Of a stretch of DNA of 37,474 nucleotides, positions 8,508 through 16,917 are shown piece by piece. Location of the stretch: contig CALIZB010000016.1 of NCBI GenBank assembly GCA_938028625.1, positions 1-37,474 on the forward strand. Reading direction: 5' to 3'. Numbering within the stretch: the first letter of the stretch is position 1; each line of letters opens with the position of its first letter. This DNA comes from an uncultured Bacteroidia bacterium. GTDB taxonomy: Bacteria > Bacteroidota > Bacteroidia > JANWVE01. The translations under genes were made by a program, and so were the position numbers. The notes below the pieces were generated by a model. It did no database searches, was not told the DNA's origin, and saw only the letters and a program-made list of their open reading frames with translations.

Positions 8508-10730
8508 ATGGTTAAATATCTCTCTTTTGTTCTTGTTCTTTGTGCTTTGTTCATAAACAGCGGAACGCAGGCACAGTCTTACATTACTTCTACTATTTAC
8601 CAAACTCAGTATGTAAGTCCTGCAAACTTAAATCCTACACTGAGTGGAAGCAATCCTGATGCTATTCCTGGTATCATTGAAAACAACGAATCTGCTACGC
8701 GCGGGCAAACCCCTTATCGTGTAACAGGTATCGTAGTTTCTAACCCTCGCCGTTCTGTACAACGTAGTAGTGCGTATCAAGTATACATTCAATCTTCTAA
8801 CAACCCTTGGGAAGGTACTATGGTACACTGTAATGCCGCGGATACCGCAAATCCTAACATTGATTTCTGGAATAACTTTATTGTAGGTAATCAAGTAGAG
8901 ATTATTGGGCATGTAGGTTTATTTCAAGGGGATAACCAAATTTTCTTAAACAATACACTTACCAGTCCTCCTATTGTAAATTTACTTGGAACAGCAACTG
9001 TGCCTTCTGCAGTAACGCTTGCTATTGATACTTTCATGAATAAAATTGGTGTAAATCAGGTTATCAATCGTGCAGGTGAAAAATATGAAGGTATGTATGT
9101 ACAGTTTAATAATGTATTGGTAGCTAGTGTAACTGGACCTACCTCAGGTAGATACAACATTACTTTCCAAGACCCTGTTACAGGTGCCCAAATTAAATTC
9201 GCAGACCGTAGCGGAAGATTCAGAAACGGAACAACTGCTGCTAATGGCATGGCATTAAATCCTTCCTTTAATCCTACTCCTTTGGCAGGTCAGATTATCA
9301 GCCATGTACGAGGGTTTATTACTGAAGTAACTGAATCAGGTAATCAAACCTATCGTATTGCTCCTTGGGAAGATAGCGATTTAGGTACTCCTGTAGGTGC
9401 TTTTCCTATTATTAACAATGTAAAACGTAATCCTGTTGTATCTAACTCTACTTCTAATACTACTATCACAGCCAACATTACTACGGCTATTGGTACTATT
9501 ACAGGTGCTACTCTGTACTACGCCGCAGGTGCAGGAGCTATGACTTATTCTTCTGTATCTATGACAGATATTGGTGGAGGCAAATGGCAAGGTGTAATTC
9601 CTATGGCTACTAACAACACCGCAAAAGGCATAGACAGTATCGTAAAATACTACATATCCGCTATTAACTCATCTTCCAACACAAGTGTATTTCCTTCTAC
9701 CGCGCCTACTCTGAGTGCCGCTTACAAAGTACTTGATGGAGGAATTACCAAAATACGAGATATTCAATACACGCCATTCTCTAACAAAAGTAGCTTATTC
9801 TGGGGTGATACTATACCTGCCGCTAATATTAACATTGCAAACTGTATCGTAACAGGTACAGAAAACGCCGCTAATATCGGATATGTATTCTTACAACAAG
9901 GTACAAGCCCATGGAGTGGAATTCGTTTGTATAAAGATGCCGCTAATCCCTTAGGACACCTTAACCTTGGTGATAACGTAACCATTAACCAAAATGCGTA
10001 TATTTTTGAAAGTGGCGGAATGACAATCATGCGTGTATACAACACAATTACACCTGCAAGTACAGGAAATCCACTTCCTCCTTTCTATAACATGAATAGC
10101 AAAATTGATAGCTTAGTAGGTTCTTCTACTCCAAAACTATGGGCAGAACAATATGAGTCTATGTTAGTAGAACTTACTTCTCAACACTTGATTGATATGG
10201 ACGCTGATGCAACAGGAATTAATACTTCTAACACAAACTTCGGCGAGATTGCGATATACAGTAATCCTTCCGCTGCTGTGGGCGTAAGAGCAAAACCTCG
10301 TGAAAACACCTCAGCCGCACAAACGTATGTAAATACAAACTTTAATCTTGGCACTACATTCCCTTATTTTAGAGGTTTATTATTTGAGTCTTTCAGTGCT
10401 TACAAAATTATTGCCCGTGATGATAATGACATGAGTTTTGTATTGAGTTTAATAGATGAAACCGCTACTGAAACTGCATTGGGTCAGAACTACCCCAATC
10501 CTGCTACATACAGCACACAAATAGATTTCTCTCTCACTAAACCCGCACAAGCACAATTAACTGTGTATGACCTTACAGGCAAACTCATTGCTACTCTTGT
10601 CAATCAAAATCTTGGTACAGGCAAATATACTGTTACTTTTGATGCATCTATACTTCCCACAGGTACATACATTTATCAATTACGTACAGGTGAGAAAGTA
10701 ATCACAAAACAAATGGCAATTACACACTAA
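8508..10730 (+). CDS. Secreted protein with OB-fold-like domains and T9SS type A sorting domain
   Basis: A 740-residue exported protein. A signal peptide (residues 1-22, ending TQAQ) is followed by two segments with an OB-fold-like pattern, TGIVVSN...YQVYIQS...NPWEG near residues 75-110 and IVTGTEN...GYVFLQQGTSPWSGI near 445-475, as in DUF5689/YhcR-type nucleic-acid or sugar binding domains. The last 80 residues are a T9SS type A sorting domain (QNYPNPATYSTQIDFSL, YDLTGKLIATLV, LPTGTYIYQL). It is therefore carried across the outer membrane by the Por system and probably anchored to the surface. The function of the body is unknown. It is monocistronic, with its own promoter and a strong terminator. 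Confidence 0.85.
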   Translation: MVKYLSFVLVLCALFINSGTQAQSYITSTIYQTQYVSPANLNPTLSGSNPDAIPGIIENNESATRGQTPYRVTGIVVSNPRRSVQRSSAYQVYIQSSNNPWEGTMVHCNAADTANPNIDFWNNFIVGNQVEIIGHVGLFQGDNQIFLNNTLTSPPIVNLLGTATVPSAVTLAIDTFMNKIGVNQVINRAGEKYEGMYVQFNNVLVASVTGPTSGRYNITFQDPVTGAQIKFADRSGRFRNGTTAANGMALNPSFNPTPLAGQIISHVRGFITEVTESGNQTYRIAPWEDSDLGTPVGAFPIINNVKRNPVVSNSTSNTTITANITTAIGTITGATLYYAAGAGAMTYSSVSMTDIGGGKWQGVIPMATNNTAKGIDSIVKYYISAINSSSNTSVFPSTAPTLSAAYKVLDGGITKIRDIQYTPFSNKSSLFWGDTIPAANINIANCIVTGTENAANIGYVFLQQGTSPWSGIRLYKDAANPLGHLNLGDNVTINQNAYIFESGGMTIMRVYNTITPASTGNPLPPFYNMNSKIDSLVGSSTPKLWAEQYESMLVELTSQHLIDMDADATGINTSNTNFGEIAIYSNPSAAVGVRAKPRENTSAAQTYVNTNFNLGTTFPYFRGLLFESFSAYKIIARDDNDMSFVLSLIDETATETALGQNYPNPATYSTQIDFSLTKPAQAQLTVYDLTGKLIATLVNQNLGTGKYTVTFDASILPTGTYIYQLRTGEKVITKQMAITH

Positions 10731-10750
10731 TTTTTTCAATTTTAATACAA

Positions 10751-10785
10751 AAAAACCTCACGGAAGTTTAACCTGTGAGGTTTTT
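10751..10785 (+). terminator. Rho-independent terminator after the T9SS gene
   Basis: A perfect 11-base stem, AAAAACCTCAC (10751-10761) with GTGAGGTTTTT (10775-10785), closes a 13-base loop and ends in a T run. It lies 21 bases after the stop codon at 10730. Confidence 0.9.
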
Positions 10786-10837
10786 CTGATGTATATAATA
10801 ATTTTATGGTTTCAATAAAAACGAATACAAACAAAAT

Positions 10838-10871
10838 TTTGTTTTCAAACCAAATAAAATAATTATTTTTG
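10838..10871 (+). promoter_or_regulatory. Promoter of the response regulator-hemG pair
   Basis: TTTG (10838-10841), a 22-base spacer and TATTTTTG (10864-10871) match the Bacteroidota consensus. The ATG of the response regulator is at 10885. Confidence 0.65.
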
Positions 10872-10884
10872 TGTTCAAATAAAA

Positions 10885-11274
10885 ATGAAAGTAGTATCTG
10901 TTTTACTGATTGATGACAATGATGTAGATAATTTCATTCACCGTAGGGTCATTGATATAACGGGGTTTGCAGAAAACGTACATGCTTGTACCTCTGTCAA
11001 AGGTGCAAAAGACTTTGTAGACACGTTAGTTAAAAGTGGTGAATCCTTACCTGACATCATTTTTCTGGATTTGAATATGCCCGGTGAAAACGGGTTTGCT
11101 TTTTTGGAATGGTTTACTAATACTTTTGCACAACATTCAAATCCAAGCAAAATTATTATTCTTACCTCTTCCAATAATCAGGCAGATGTAGACCACGTTT
11201 TTTCTTTTTCTAATGTGGTCAAGTTTATCACAAAACCTCTTAAAAAAGAAGACCTGACACAACTTGCTCTGTAA
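10885..11274 (+). CDS. Single-domain response regulator (CheY-like receiver)
   Basis: A 129-residue receiver domain with no output domain. Present are the acidic pair in VLLIDDNDVDN, the phosphoacceptor Asp in IIFLDLNMPGENG, the switch Thr/Ser in IILTSSNN and the conserved Lys in FITKPLKKEDL. Receivers of this DDNDVDNFIHR type are common in Bacteroidota and usually take phosphate from hybrid histidine kinases. No kinase gene lies in the window, so it is an orphan here. It is six bases ahead of the protoporphyrinogen oxidase gene and both share one promoter, an unusual pairing. Confidence 0.93.
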   Translation: MKVVSVLLIDDNDVDNFIHRRVIDITGFAENVHACTSVKGAKDFVDTLVKSGESLPDIIFLDLNMPGENGFAFLEWFTNTFAQHSNPSKIIILTSSNNQADVDHVFSFSNVVKFITKPLKKEDLTQLAL

Positions 11275-11280
11275 AAGCGT

Positions 11281-12600
11281 ATGTTTCTTATTGTAGGTGC
11301 AGGAATAAGTGGGCTGATATTAGGATATCGCTTAAAGAAATATAGAATACCCTACTTAATCATAGAAAAAAGTGAGAAGCCTGGCGGGAATATTCAGACT
11401 TTGTCTGTTGAAGGTAGAATTTTAGAACTCGGACCTAATACACTGCTTCTCAGGCCGCATATCCTTACTTTGATACAGGAACTCAAATTAGAAAATGAGG
11501 TTCTTTTTGCTTCCAAATATGCCAAAAAACGATATATCCTCAAAGAAAACAGATACAGAGCTTTACCTATCAATCCTTTTTCCTTATTTTTTGGTTCATT
11601 TTTCAGTCCTTCCACAAAAATAAAAATTCTCAAAGATTTTTTGAAAAAGCCTAATTCTAATCTATCTGATAATGAAAGTATACATGATTTTTTTGTACGT
11701 CATTTTGGGTTAGAAGTAGCTGAGTTAGTAGTAAATCCTTTTGTTTCAGGTATATACGCAGGCAATAGCCAAAAACTGATTACAAAATACGCCTTTCCTA
11801 CTTTGATAGAAGCTGAAAAAAATATAGGAAGTATTATTAAAGGTTTTATTAAATATCAAAAAGAACACCGTTCACAAGGAATTATCTCATTCAAAAATGG
11901 AATGCATACACTTGTTCAGGCACTTTATGAAGTTCAGCGTGAAAATATTCTACTTAATACAACTATTGAGAGATTAGATTTTGGTACAAATGAGCATACT
12001 GTCCACCTTGCTTCGGGAAAAAACATAACAGCAAAGAACATTATTTTTACTACACCCGCACACACTACGGCAAAATATATTCAGTCTTTATCAGAACCTT
12101 TTGCACAACAATTAAAAGATATTTATTACAGTCCTGTATGCGTAGTGCACAGCGCATACCCCAAAAATAAAGTTAAGCACAAAACAGACGGATTTGGTGC
12201 TTTACATCCTGCAAAATATGATACTTTTACATTAGGTACAATATTCAGTTCTTCTGTATTTGACAACCGTACAAATCGTGAGGAAGTATTACTGACTACT
12301 TTTATCGGAGGGCAGAAATTTTTACCTCTTTCTCAACAGAAAATCAAAGAATATACTCATAAAGAACTTTCAGAATATCTTGGTATTGAAGCAGAACCAC
12401 TATTCACGCATGTGCATATATGGGAAAAAGCTATCCCACAGTATGAAAGCAATTATGCCTATATACTACCTTATGTGCATTCATGGGAAGAACAAGGTAT
12501 TTATCTGTCAGGAAACTGGCTAAATGGAATTTCTGTGGAAAAATGTATAGGCTTTAACGCAGAGTTGGCACAGAAATTGGCAAGTTCGGTTAGAGAATAA
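11281..12600 (+). CDS. hemG: Protoporphyrinogen oxidase (HemY/PPOX type)
   Basis: A 439-residue FAD-dependent oxidase. The N-terminal dinucleotide motif FLIVGAGISGLILGYRL and the GG in EKSEKPGGNIQT bind FAD. LELGPNTLLLRP is the PPOX substrate-pocket signature. FVSGIYAGNSQKL matches the conserved PPOX segment, and the C-terminal IYLSGNWLNGISVEKCI is the FAD-closing motif. The enzyme oxidises protoporphyrinogen IX (or coproporphyrinogen III in the coproporphyrin-dependent branch) in haem synthesis; the sequence alone does not separate the two. The symbol hemG is used by some annotators and hemY by others for this oxygen-dependent family. It is co-transcribed with the response regulator upstream. 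Confidence 0.9.
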   Translation: MFLIVGAGISGLILGYRLKKYRIPYLIIEKSEKPGGNIQTLSVEGRILELGPNTLLLRPHILTLIQELKLENEVLFASKYAKKRYILKENRYRALPINPFSLFFGSFFSPSTKIKILKDFLKKPNSNLSDNESIHDFFVRHFGLEVAELVVNPFVSGIYAGNSQKLITKYAFPTLIEAEKNIGSIIKGFIKYQKEHRSQGIISFKNGMHTLVQALYEVQRENILLNTTIERLDFGTNEHTVHLASGKNITAKNIIFTTPAHTTAKYIQSLSEPFAQQLKDIYYSPVCVVHSAYPKNKVKHKTDGFGALHPAKYDTFTLGTIFSSSVFDNRTNREEVLLTTFIGGQKFLPLSQQKIKEYTHKELSEYLGIEAEPLFTHVHIWEKAIPQYESNYAYILPYVHSWEEQGIYLSGNWLNGISVEKCIGFNAELAQKLASSVRE

Positions 12601-12667
12601 GTCAAAGTATTGAAAAATATAAAGTTGTAAAAGTGATTATCCAATTTAAAAAAACAAATTCGTTAGT

Positions 12668-12701
12668 TTTGCATAAAATTACAATATTTTTCATATCTTT
12701 G
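12668..12701 (+). promoter_or_regulatory. Promoter of the basic repeat protein
   Basis: TTTG (12668-12671), a 22-base spacer and TATCTTTG (12694-12701). The ATG is at 12761, giving a leader of about 55 bases. Confidence 0.6.
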
Positions 12702-12760
12702 CTATGTAAATCACGTATAAGTGCTATTTGATGAATTAGATTTATTATCTGCATAGAATA

Positions 12761-14230
12761 ATGAAATTTTGGGCTTTATTTGTACGGCAAACCTTTCAGC
12801 ATATCTGTCTTGTAGTATGCTGTATTTTCTTTTTTATGCTGCATACAGAAAGCTATGCCCAAAGAAATACGAATAAATCATACCGTAAAAAAGTATGTAA
12901 GGGAGATGGCTGTCAGCAGACCAAAGTACGTTCTTCCAGTAAAAGAATGAATTATCCTGTGGGTACAAGGTACAGAAAAGTAGGTTCTACAAGTAGGAGT
13001 GGTTATAGGCGTTCTGTATGTAGAGGAAAAGGCTGTTATCAAGTGAAATATACTGTACCCCAACGAGATTTGAATTATAAGCCCAGCTATAATCCGCGTA
13101 AAGCACAGCGTTTCAACAGATATAATCCCCGCGAACAGCGTATCCAATTTCGTTTGCGTGATGTAGGTTATTCTTGTACGCCGCGCATGAAAAAATCACA
13201 CAGTTTTAGGAGATATGGGTGCTACGAACAGCCTGTACAGTTCAGGTTAAGAGAATACCGCTATTCTTGTACGCCAAAAATGAAAAAATCACACAGTTTT
13301 CGGAGATACAGTTGTTATGAACAGCCTGTACAGTTTAGGTTAAGAGAATACCGCTATTCCTGTACGCCAAAAATGAAAAAATCGCATAGTTTCAGGAGAT
13401 ACAGTTGTTATGAACAGCCTGTACGCTTTCGTTTAAAGGAATACAGCTACTCCTGCTACACAAAATTACAAAAGGCACGCAGATTTTCACGGTACACCTG
13501 TTATCCTATAAAAGTACCTAATAACAGTTGTTTACTTAATCAGCAGGAGTGTCCCATTCAGTTTGATAGACCTACACGTTGGCAGGTATTCAAGCATGAT
13601 ACCCGTAATTTTTTCCGTAACAAGCACAAACACTGTAAACTGATGGGCAGGTATACAGGTGTAGGAAAAGGAAATTATATCACTACTTCAAAAGGAGAAG
13701 CTATTGTGGCTAATTTCAAGGTAAAAAAGAAAATAGACCACCCTGTTAAAATTATAGTGCGTTTAGTCCCCGAAGATTTAAGTAAAATAAAATATGGTAA
13801 ACATGGCAAGCGAAAAATAAGAATGAAGCGAAAAGTGATAAAAAAAGCAGAAACTAAACGCATCATGATTAGAGAAATGACGTATAGAGGTCGCTATGAC
13901 TGGATTTTAGCCGCCTATCCTGAGGAGTCTCTCAAATTAGTGGATTTTCAGGCACAGTACGAGGGACCACCTATACCTTTTAACATTGCTATTGATGTAC
14001 AACCTCCTGAAAATAAGAAAGAGAAAAAGAAAAAGGCAAAAATTAAAAAGAAAGTAGCCAAAGAAAAAGAACGCAAGAAAAAACGAGCAGAACGTGCTAA
14101 CCGTAAAGTACGCAAACAGGCAGAGTTTGACCAGAAACGTGAGAAAAAATTAGAGGAAAAAGAAGCAAAAATAGAAGGTAATCCCCCTAAAAATAAAAAG
14201 AAAAAGAAAGAAGAAGATAACGAGAATTAA
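12761..14230 (+). CDS. Exported, highly basic protein with Cys/Arg-rich 31-residue repeats
   Basis: A 489-residue protein that I do not recognise. A signal peptide of about 34 residues ends in ESYAQ. Two related motifs follow (KVCKGDGCQQTK near 44-55 and SVCRGKGCYQVK near 86-97), then four tandem 31-residue repeats (residues about 128-251). Each repeat has a VQFRLREY-like start, a central YSCTPKMKKSHSFRR-like core and a YSCYEQP-like end, so two Cys per repeat. A middle domain (about 280-415) contains beta-strand-like stretches such as HPVKIIVRLVPEDL. The last 70 residues are almost only Lys, Glu, Arg and Ala, a charged helix or disordered tail. The protein is very basic, suggesting binding to nucleic acid or anionic polysaccharide outside the cytoplasm; this is inference. 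Confidence 0.75.
   Translation: MKFWALFVRQTFQHICLVVCCIFFFMLHTESYAQRNTNKSYRKKVCKGDGCQQTKVRSSSKRMNYPVGTRYRKVGSTSRSGYRRSVCRGKGCYQVKYTVPQRDLNYKPSYNPRKAQRFNRYNPREQRIQFRLRDVGYSCTPRMKKSHSFRRYGCYEQPVQFRLREYRYSCTPKMKKSHSFRRYSCYEQPVQFRLREYRYSCTPKMKKSHSFRRYSCYEQPVRFRLKEYSYSCYTKLQKARRFSRYTCYPIKVPNNSCLLNQQECPIQFDRPTRWQVFKHDTRNFFRNKHKHCKLMGRYTGVGKGNYITTSKGEAIVANFKVKKKIDHPVKIIVRLVPEDLSKIKYGKHGKRKIRMKRKVIKKAETKRIMIREMTYRGRYDWILAAYPEESLKLVDFQAQYEGPPIPFNIAIDVQPPENKKEKKKKAKIKKKVAKEKERKKKRAERANRKVRKQAEFDQKREKKLEEKEAKIEGNPPKNKKKKKEEDNEN
13142..13513 (+). repeat. Four tandem 93-base coding repeats
   Basis: Units at 13142-13234, 13235-13327, 13328-13420 and 13421-13513. Units 2 and 3 encode identical 31-residue peptides and differ at six bases, all silent. 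Unit 1 is close, and unit 4 is clearly diverged while keeping the Cys, Arg and aromatic positions. Confidence 0.9.
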
Positions 14231-14290
14231 GACCAAAAATACTGTACAAGGTATATACAAAAGACTCAACTGAATTGTATATAAAACCTG

Positions 14291-14298
14291 TATTTTTG
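14291..14298 (+). promoter_or_regulatory. -7 promoter box of the AAA-ATPase/nuclease gene
   Basis: TATTTTTG matches TAnnTTTG and ends four bases before the ATG at 14303. A TTG at 14275-14277 is closer than the normal -33 spacing and lies in the right arm of an inverted repeat (TATATACAA 14252-14260, TTGTATATA 14275-14283). Confidence 0.45.
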
Positions 14299-14302
14299 TA
14301 TA

Positions 14303-16012
14303 ATGAGTGCAGTAAAATTTCCTTATGGAATAAGTAACATAGAAAAACTTTCTTCACAGGGTTTTGTTTTTGTGGACAAAACCTGCTTTATAGAAAAATT
14401 AGAGAAAAACACTGAAAGTTATGTTTCTTACCTTCGCCCGCGTAAGTTTGGCAAAAGTCTTTGGCTGTCCATTCTGGAATACTATTATGATGTTAAACAG
14501 GAAAGTAAATTTAATAAATTGTTTGGCAAATACTATATTGGCAAATATCCTACGCCTGCCCGAAACAGCTACCGTATTCTCAAATTTGATTTTAGTGGCA
14601 TAGATACCAGCACTCCCGAAAGCACAAAGCAAGGATTTAATTTATCTGTACAAGGTGCTTTACAAGAGTTCAATAATAAATATAACATTTTTTCTCAACT
14701 GGGATATATAGAAAACAAAGATGCCGAGGAAATGATGTTTTTATTTTTCCGGAATTACCCCAAAGACCTTCCTATCTACCTGCTTTTTGATGAATATGAC
14801 CATTTTACGAATGATATTCTTTACCGAAATAAACATGAATTTATAGAAACGGTATCCAAACAGGGTTATGTACGCAAATTTTATGAAGTGATTAAAACGG
14901 CTACGCAACAAGGTATTGCAGACAGAGTATTTATTACAGGCGTTTCTCCCGTTACGCTTGATGGCTTAACCAGTGGATTTAACATTCTTACTAATCTTAC
15001 CCACAACCCTGAGTACGAAACTATGATGGGTTTTACGGAAGACGAGGTACGCGAATTATTAAAATTAGTTTTACGGGATAAATCTCGTGAAAATGAAATT
15101 ATGAACGAAATGCGAGAATGGTACAATGGATATAAGTTTTGTGAGTCATCTGAGCAGAGTATCTACAATACAGATATGGTTTTGTATTATCTCAAAGAAT
15201 TTAAGGATACTCAACAATCCCCTAAACGACTGTTGGACATTAACATTGCCCCTGATTACGGAAAAATCAAACAGATGTTTAGAGTATTAGATGTACATAA
15301 ACATTACGAAGTACTGACAGAAATACTGCAAAAAGGATACATTGATACAGAATTAGTGAGTATATTTAACTTTGACAGAGGATTTACGCAGACAGATTTT
15401 ATCAATTTTTTGGCATATCTTGGCAATTTAACCATAGACAGAGCTATATTAGAGAATATAGTACGGTTCAGGATACCCAACCGTGTGATTGAAATACTGT
15501 ATTGGCAGTATTATGGGGAAGTTTTACAAGAACAGGCAGATTTAAGCATTGATGTGTTAGATGCTATTCAGCCTGCTATATTAGAGATGGCATTACAGGG
15601 TAATCATGTACCTTTTTTTAACCTTGTTGAAAACCTGCTTAAAGAACTTTCCAACCGTGATTTTTCAAGTAAATTCAATGAAAAATATATCAAATTAGCG
15701 ATATTGGCGTATATTTCACAGATAAGCGTATTTGACATACGGAGCGAAAACGAACTCAAAGGTGGGGGTTATCCTGATATTATGCTGTTAAGAAAATCTA
15801 CTACGCACATAGAGCATCACGAGTACGTAATAGAACTCAAATATCTGAAAAAAGAACAAGAAAATGCGTTAGAAAAAACAAAACAAGAAGCCAAAGAACA
15901 AATTTTGAACTATTATCATCAAGATAAAACCTTACAAAACAAGCCATATTTGCATTTGCTTATAGTAGTTGCGGTAAAAGATGTGTTGTACATAGAGGAG
16001 GTGGTAAAATAA
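14303..16012 (+). CDS. AAA-ATPase-like / PD-(D/E)XK nuclease-family protein
   Basis: A 569-residue protein of the two-domain family abundant in Bacteroidota and some other anaerobes. The N-terminal AAA-ATPase-like domain starts with KFPYGISNIEKL and has a Walker A-like loop RPRKFGKSLWL (Gly50, Lys51, Ser52) and a Walker B-like LLFDEYDHF (Asp163, Glu164). The C-terminal domain has a PD-(D/E)XK nuclease core, with Asp492 in GGGYPDIML and Glu511-x-Lys513 in YVIELKYL. Both active sites look intact. The biological role of the family is unknown; it often occurs in many copies per genome, and mobile or conflict roles have been suggested. The start is fixed by the -7 box immediately upstream. No neighbour is clearly linked. 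Confidence 0.88.
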   Translation: MSAVKFPYGISNIEKLSSQGFVFVDKTCFIEKLEKNTESYVSYLRPRKFGKSLWLSILEYYYDVKQESKFNKLFGKYYIGKYPTPARNSYRILKFDFSGIDTSTPESTKQGFNLSVQGALQEFNNKYNIFSQLGYIENKDAEEMMFLFFRNYPKDLPIYLLFDEYDHFTNDILYRNKHEFIETVSKQGYVRKFYEVIKTATQQGIADRVFITGVSPVTLDGLTSGFNILTNLTHNPEYETMMGFTEDEVRELLKLVLRDKSRENEIMNEMREWYNGYKFCESSEQSIYNTDMVLYYLKEFKDTQQSPKRLLDINIAPDYGKIKQMFRVLDVHKHYEVLTEILQKGYIDTELVSIFNFDRGFTQTDFINFLAYLGNLTIDRAILENIVRFRIPNRVIEILYWQYYGEVLQEQADLSIDVLDAIQPAILEMALQGNHVPFFNLVENLLKELSNRDFSSKFNEKYIKLAILAYISQISVFDIRSENELKGGGYPDIMLLRKSTTHIEHHEYVIELKYLKKEQENALEKTKQEAKEQILNYYHQDKTLQNKPYLHLLIVVAVKDVLYIEEVVK

Positions 16013-16162
16013 AAGGACTTTTTAATTTTTGAACTTTATGCTTATAGGTCAAACCAATAACTTTTTCTATTCTAAAAATTAAAGTAATTGAATATCAGCA
16101 TATTATACTTTTTTATGTTCTTTATCTTTTTACCTCTCTACCCGTACTATGTATAAAACTAC

Positions 16163-16858
16163 ATGAAACTTCATTCTTTGAACCAGGTGAGTATTCCTGT
16201 TCCCTGCCATGAAAACTGGAATACAATGAGCGAAGCCGAAAAAGGACGCTTCTGTGCCGTGTGCCAAAAAACAGTAATAGATTTTTCTCAGATGCAGGAA
16301 AGTGAGATAATTGCTACCCTTAACCAAAAAATGCAGATGGGAACTGTCTGTGGCAAATTCAGCAAAACACAGATAAAAAGTACTTACTCATGGATGGATA
16401 AAATTTCTCAAAAGCTCCGCTACTTTGCATTGGCATTGCTGATGGCTTTCGGAATACCTAAAATGAGCAAAGCACAATTACATGAAAATTCAAATAAAAA
16501 AGAATTTACTGTTGGGGAGATAGAAGCTATATCTCATAGCAATATATCAGGTACAGTTCAAGTCAAAAAAACACACATCATTCTTCCACAGGCTGAGGTA
16601 CAGTTATGGAAAAGTAATCAACTTGTATTAAGTACCAAAACAAATAATAATGGTTTTTACCAATTAAAAGGCATACAATCAGGCACATATACTTTGAAGG
16701 TATACAGAAAAGATTACGTTCCGTATGTTCTAAATGATGTACAGGTTGAAGAGAATACAAATTATACATATAATATTGAGTTATTGAAAACGCCCCAAGA
16801 AACTAAACCTGATAAAAAACACATAATGGGTAGAATAAAAATAAATATGAGAGATTAA
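16163..16858 (+). CDS. Membrane protein with N-terminal Cys motif and CarboxypepD_reg domain
   Basis: A 231-residue protein with three parts. Residues 1-66 carry Cys15 in VPCHENWNTM, a CxxC pair (Cys31, Cys34) in KGRFCAVCQKTVIDFSQM and Cys63 in TVCGKF, a likely metal-binding knuckle. Residues about 82-102 form one transmembrane helix (YFALALLMAFGIPKMSKAQ). Residues about 120-210 form a carboxypeptidase-regulatory-like beta sandwich (SGTVQVKKTHIILPQAEVQL, NNNGFYQLKGIQSGTYTLKV). This arrangement, a cytoplasmic Cys module joined to an exported sandwich, recurs in Bacteroidota, but I know of no assigned function. It converges on the acyl-CoA dehydrogenase gene and shares a bidirectional terminator with it. 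Confidence 0.8.
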   Translation: MKLHSLNQVSIPVPCHENWNTMSEAEKGRFCAVCQKTVIDFSQMQESEIIATLNQKMQMGTVCGKFSKTQIKSTYSWMDKISQKLRYFALALLMAFGIPKMSKAQLHENSNKKEFTVGEIEAISHSNISGTVQVKKTHIILPQAEVQLWKSNQLVLSTKTNNNGFYQLKGIQSGTYTLKVYRKDYVPYVLNDVQVEENTNYTYNIELLKTPQETKPDKKHIMGRIKINMRD

Positions 16859-16861
16859 AAT

Positions 16862-16898
16862 AAATAAGCGCCATCAGAAGTATTGATAGCGCTTATTT
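16862..16898. terminator. Bidirectional Rho-independent terminator
   Basis: AAATAAGCGC (16862-16871) pairs perfectly with GCGCTTATTT (16889-16898), with an inner ATCA/TGAT extension. There is a T run after the hairpin and an A run before it. It lies between convergent genes ending at 16858 and 16918. Confidence 0.85.
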
Positions 16899-16917
16899 TT
16901 ATGACAAAGTTTAGAAA

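Noticed and set aside
9764-10045. Minus-strand frame within the T9SS gene at 8508
   Set aside because: Shadow of a gene with signal peptide, sorting domain, promoter and terminator.
13142-13513. Tandem repeats as a CRISPR array
   Set aside because: Units are 93 bases, directly adjacent without unique spacers, and lie in frame within a long coding sequence with silent differences.
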